This document shows positions 23,361 through 24,023 of a DNA stretch of 24,023 nt, piece by piece. A model generated the notes under the pieces. The model saw nothing but the letters and a program-made list of their open reading frames with translations. It had not been told where the DNA came from and ran no database searches. Origin of the DNA: Bacteroides sp. CAG:709 (GTDB taxonomy: Bacteria > Bacteroidota > Bacteroidia > Bacteroidales > UBA932); contig FR882174.1 of assembly GCA_000434935.1 (NCBI GenBank), forward strand, positions 18,189 through 42,211. The letters are read 5' to 3'. The first letter of the stretch is position 1. Each line of letters opens with the position of its first letter. The position numbers were made by a program, and so were the translations under genes.

Positions 23361-23399
23361 TGGACGCGAGCGGACACTTTTCCAGCTTTACGCCGTCCA
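23361..23399 (+). promoter_or_regulatory. Hairpin in the leader of the gene at 23422
   Basis: TGGACG (23361-23366) pairs with CGTCCA (23394-23399). The loop holds CGGACAC, echoing the loop end of the four long hairpins, but GCATCA and the minus-strand promoter are missing. A second small stem ACAAG/CTTGT (about 23399-23420) abuts the ATG. Either could affect translation. Confidence 0.45.
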
Positions 23400-23421
23400 C
23401 AAGGATACATTGACGCTTGTT

Positions 23422-23811
23422 ATGGACAGAAAAGAAGAAAAGGACAAGGACACCATCGGCAGGGCTCTGGCGGCAGGATACATGGCCAGCAGGATCGTCG
23501 GCACCGCACACAGGAGGGCTTCGGAAGAGACGGCGCCTGCCGTGCTCAATGAACTTTCCAGGGCCAGGACGAGTCTGGAGGAGGCCCTTTTCTGTCTTGA
23601 GGAAGTCAAGGGTGTCGAAGGCTCCATCGACGGAAGCATCTCCTCATGCCGGGAGTTCGTCAGGGAATATGCCAGGGCCATTGATGCCGGGATGTTCGAC
23701 AACTGTACGGCAGGCACGCTCAGATGCGGAATGGACGAGGCTGCGGACGCCGTGGAATGCCTGAAGGGACTTGTCGACGGATACAGGAGCCTTGACGGAG
23801 ATAAGCATTAA
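23422..23811 (+). CDS. Unrecognised helical protein, paralogue of the gene at 22826
   Basis: This 129-residue protein starts at an ATG at 23422 (MDRKEEKDKDTIGRALAAGY ...). A TTG at 23410 would add four residues and is less likely. It is predicted all-helical, with a charged N-terminus and long amphipathic helices. It matches the preceding gene's product at APAVLNELSRARTSLEEA ... SIDGSISSCREFVREYARA ... GTLRCGMDEAADAVECLKGL ... DGYRS. It is followed 23 bp later by a tiny membrane-protein gene with a strong ribosome-binding site. Function is unknown. Confidence 0.68.
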   Translation: MDRKEEKDKDTIGRALAAGYMASRIVGTAHRRASEETAPAVLNELSRARTSLEEALFCLEEVKGVEGSIDGSISSCREFVREYARAIDAGMFDNCTAGTLRCGMDEAADAVECLKGLVDGYRSLDGDKH

Positions 23812-23834
23812 TGACACTATAGGAGGGATTCGTG

Positions 23835-23945
23835 ATGAGAAATTTTCTTTCAGGACTGTTCAAGTTCGTTTTCGGCATGGTGAAGTTCACCCTGGCCGTA
23901 TTCCTGATTCTTGCTGGATTCATCATCGGGCAGATGCCGGACTGA
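23835..23945 (+). CDS. Very small membrane protein
   Basis: This 36-residue ORF starts at an ATG at 23835 after a strong AGGAGGG (23821-23827) at normal spacing. Its start, MRNFLSGLFKFVFGMVKF, leads into one hydrophobic helix (TLAVFLILAGFIIG) and the end QMPD. The clean composition, ribosome-binding site and position in an operon support it as a real small gene. Function is unknown. Confidence 0.6.
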   Translation: MRNFLSGLFKFVFGMVKFTLAVFLILAGFIIGQMPD

Positions 23946-23953
23946 GGAAACCT

Positions 23954-24023
23954 ATGATGACAATATCAACATTTAAAACAACCATTCAAAGAGATCGAAA
24001 TTTGGAATCGTGGCGATTGCCAA
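23954..24023 (+). CDS. Start of a further ORF, cut by the window end
   Basis: ATGATG at 23954 follows an AGGA at about 23945-23948, and the frame stays open to the edge (MMTISTFKTTIQRDRNLESW...). Only 23 codons are visible, so neither family nor function can be given. Confidence 0.4.
   Translation, partial: MMTISTFKTTIQRDRNLESWRLP

Noticed and set aside
1..24023. CRISPR arrays, tRNA genes, insertion sequences, integrase or attachment sites
   Set aside because: No spaced identical repeats, cloverleaf sequence, transposase or recombinase motif was found in the window.

Overview
The window is part of an integrative or plasmid-borne conjugative element from the order Bacteroidales. Three things point there. 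The left end carries a Bacteroides-type tra operon (TraM-L-K-J-I-G-F-E order). Every clear promoter has the Bacteroidetes form TTG/TTTG - 17-19 nt - TAnnTTTG. The families include DUF4134/DUF4133/DUF4141 Tra proteins, DUF4314 and DUF2693-like proteins. No rRNA, tRNA or CRISPR array was seen, and no relaxase, coupling protein or integrase lies inside the window.

Layout. Positions 1-6921 hold a tightly packed minus-strand tra operon: partial TraM, TraL, TraK, TraJ, TraI, TraG, TraF, TraE and a TraD-position membrane protein, driven from a promoter at 6893-6921. From about 6987 rightward nearly everything is on the plus strand, in short operons: a MoxR/CobS-like AAA+ ATPase; an AbiL/RloAB-like ATPase + RloB pair; a frameshifted ssb with two small genes; a Septu-like PtuA/PtuB pair; a small membrane protein with a CobT-like metallopeptidase/VWA protein and a DUF2693-like protein; a minus-strand Fic protein framed by 86-bp direct repeats; then a phage-like recombination operon (Rad52/Sak-type annealing protein, three small acidic proteins, YqaJ exonuclease). 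The right end holds small unknown genes, two of which look like paralogues.

The most interesting signal is a four-copy, roughly 140-170-nt imperfect inverted repeat at 6987-7131, 10583-10754, 14080-14217 and 18260-18402. Each copy lies upstream of a plus-strand operon (moxR, ssb, VWA, annealing protein). Each has a perfect or near-perfect apical stem of variable sequence, a loop whose ends are conserved (GGACAC-like ... GCATCA-like), a paired -33 TTG box, and an unpaired -7 box (TAnnTTTG) on the minus strand, followed by renewed pairing. This is the layout expected of a single-stranded-DNA promoter of the F-plasmid Frpo/ssi kind, which works when the incoming transfer strand folds on itself. 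If so, the minus strand is the transferred strand, the origin of transfer lies to the right of the window, and the plus-strand operons are a leading region expressed early in the recipient, with the tra operon entering last. That would make the unrecognised plus-strand genes candidates for establishment or anti-defence functions.

The three defence-type cassettes (AbiL-like, Septu-like, Fic) are visibly more A/T-rich. They sit exactly between these operons and carry their own conventional promoters, as expected of cargo inserted at operon boundaries.
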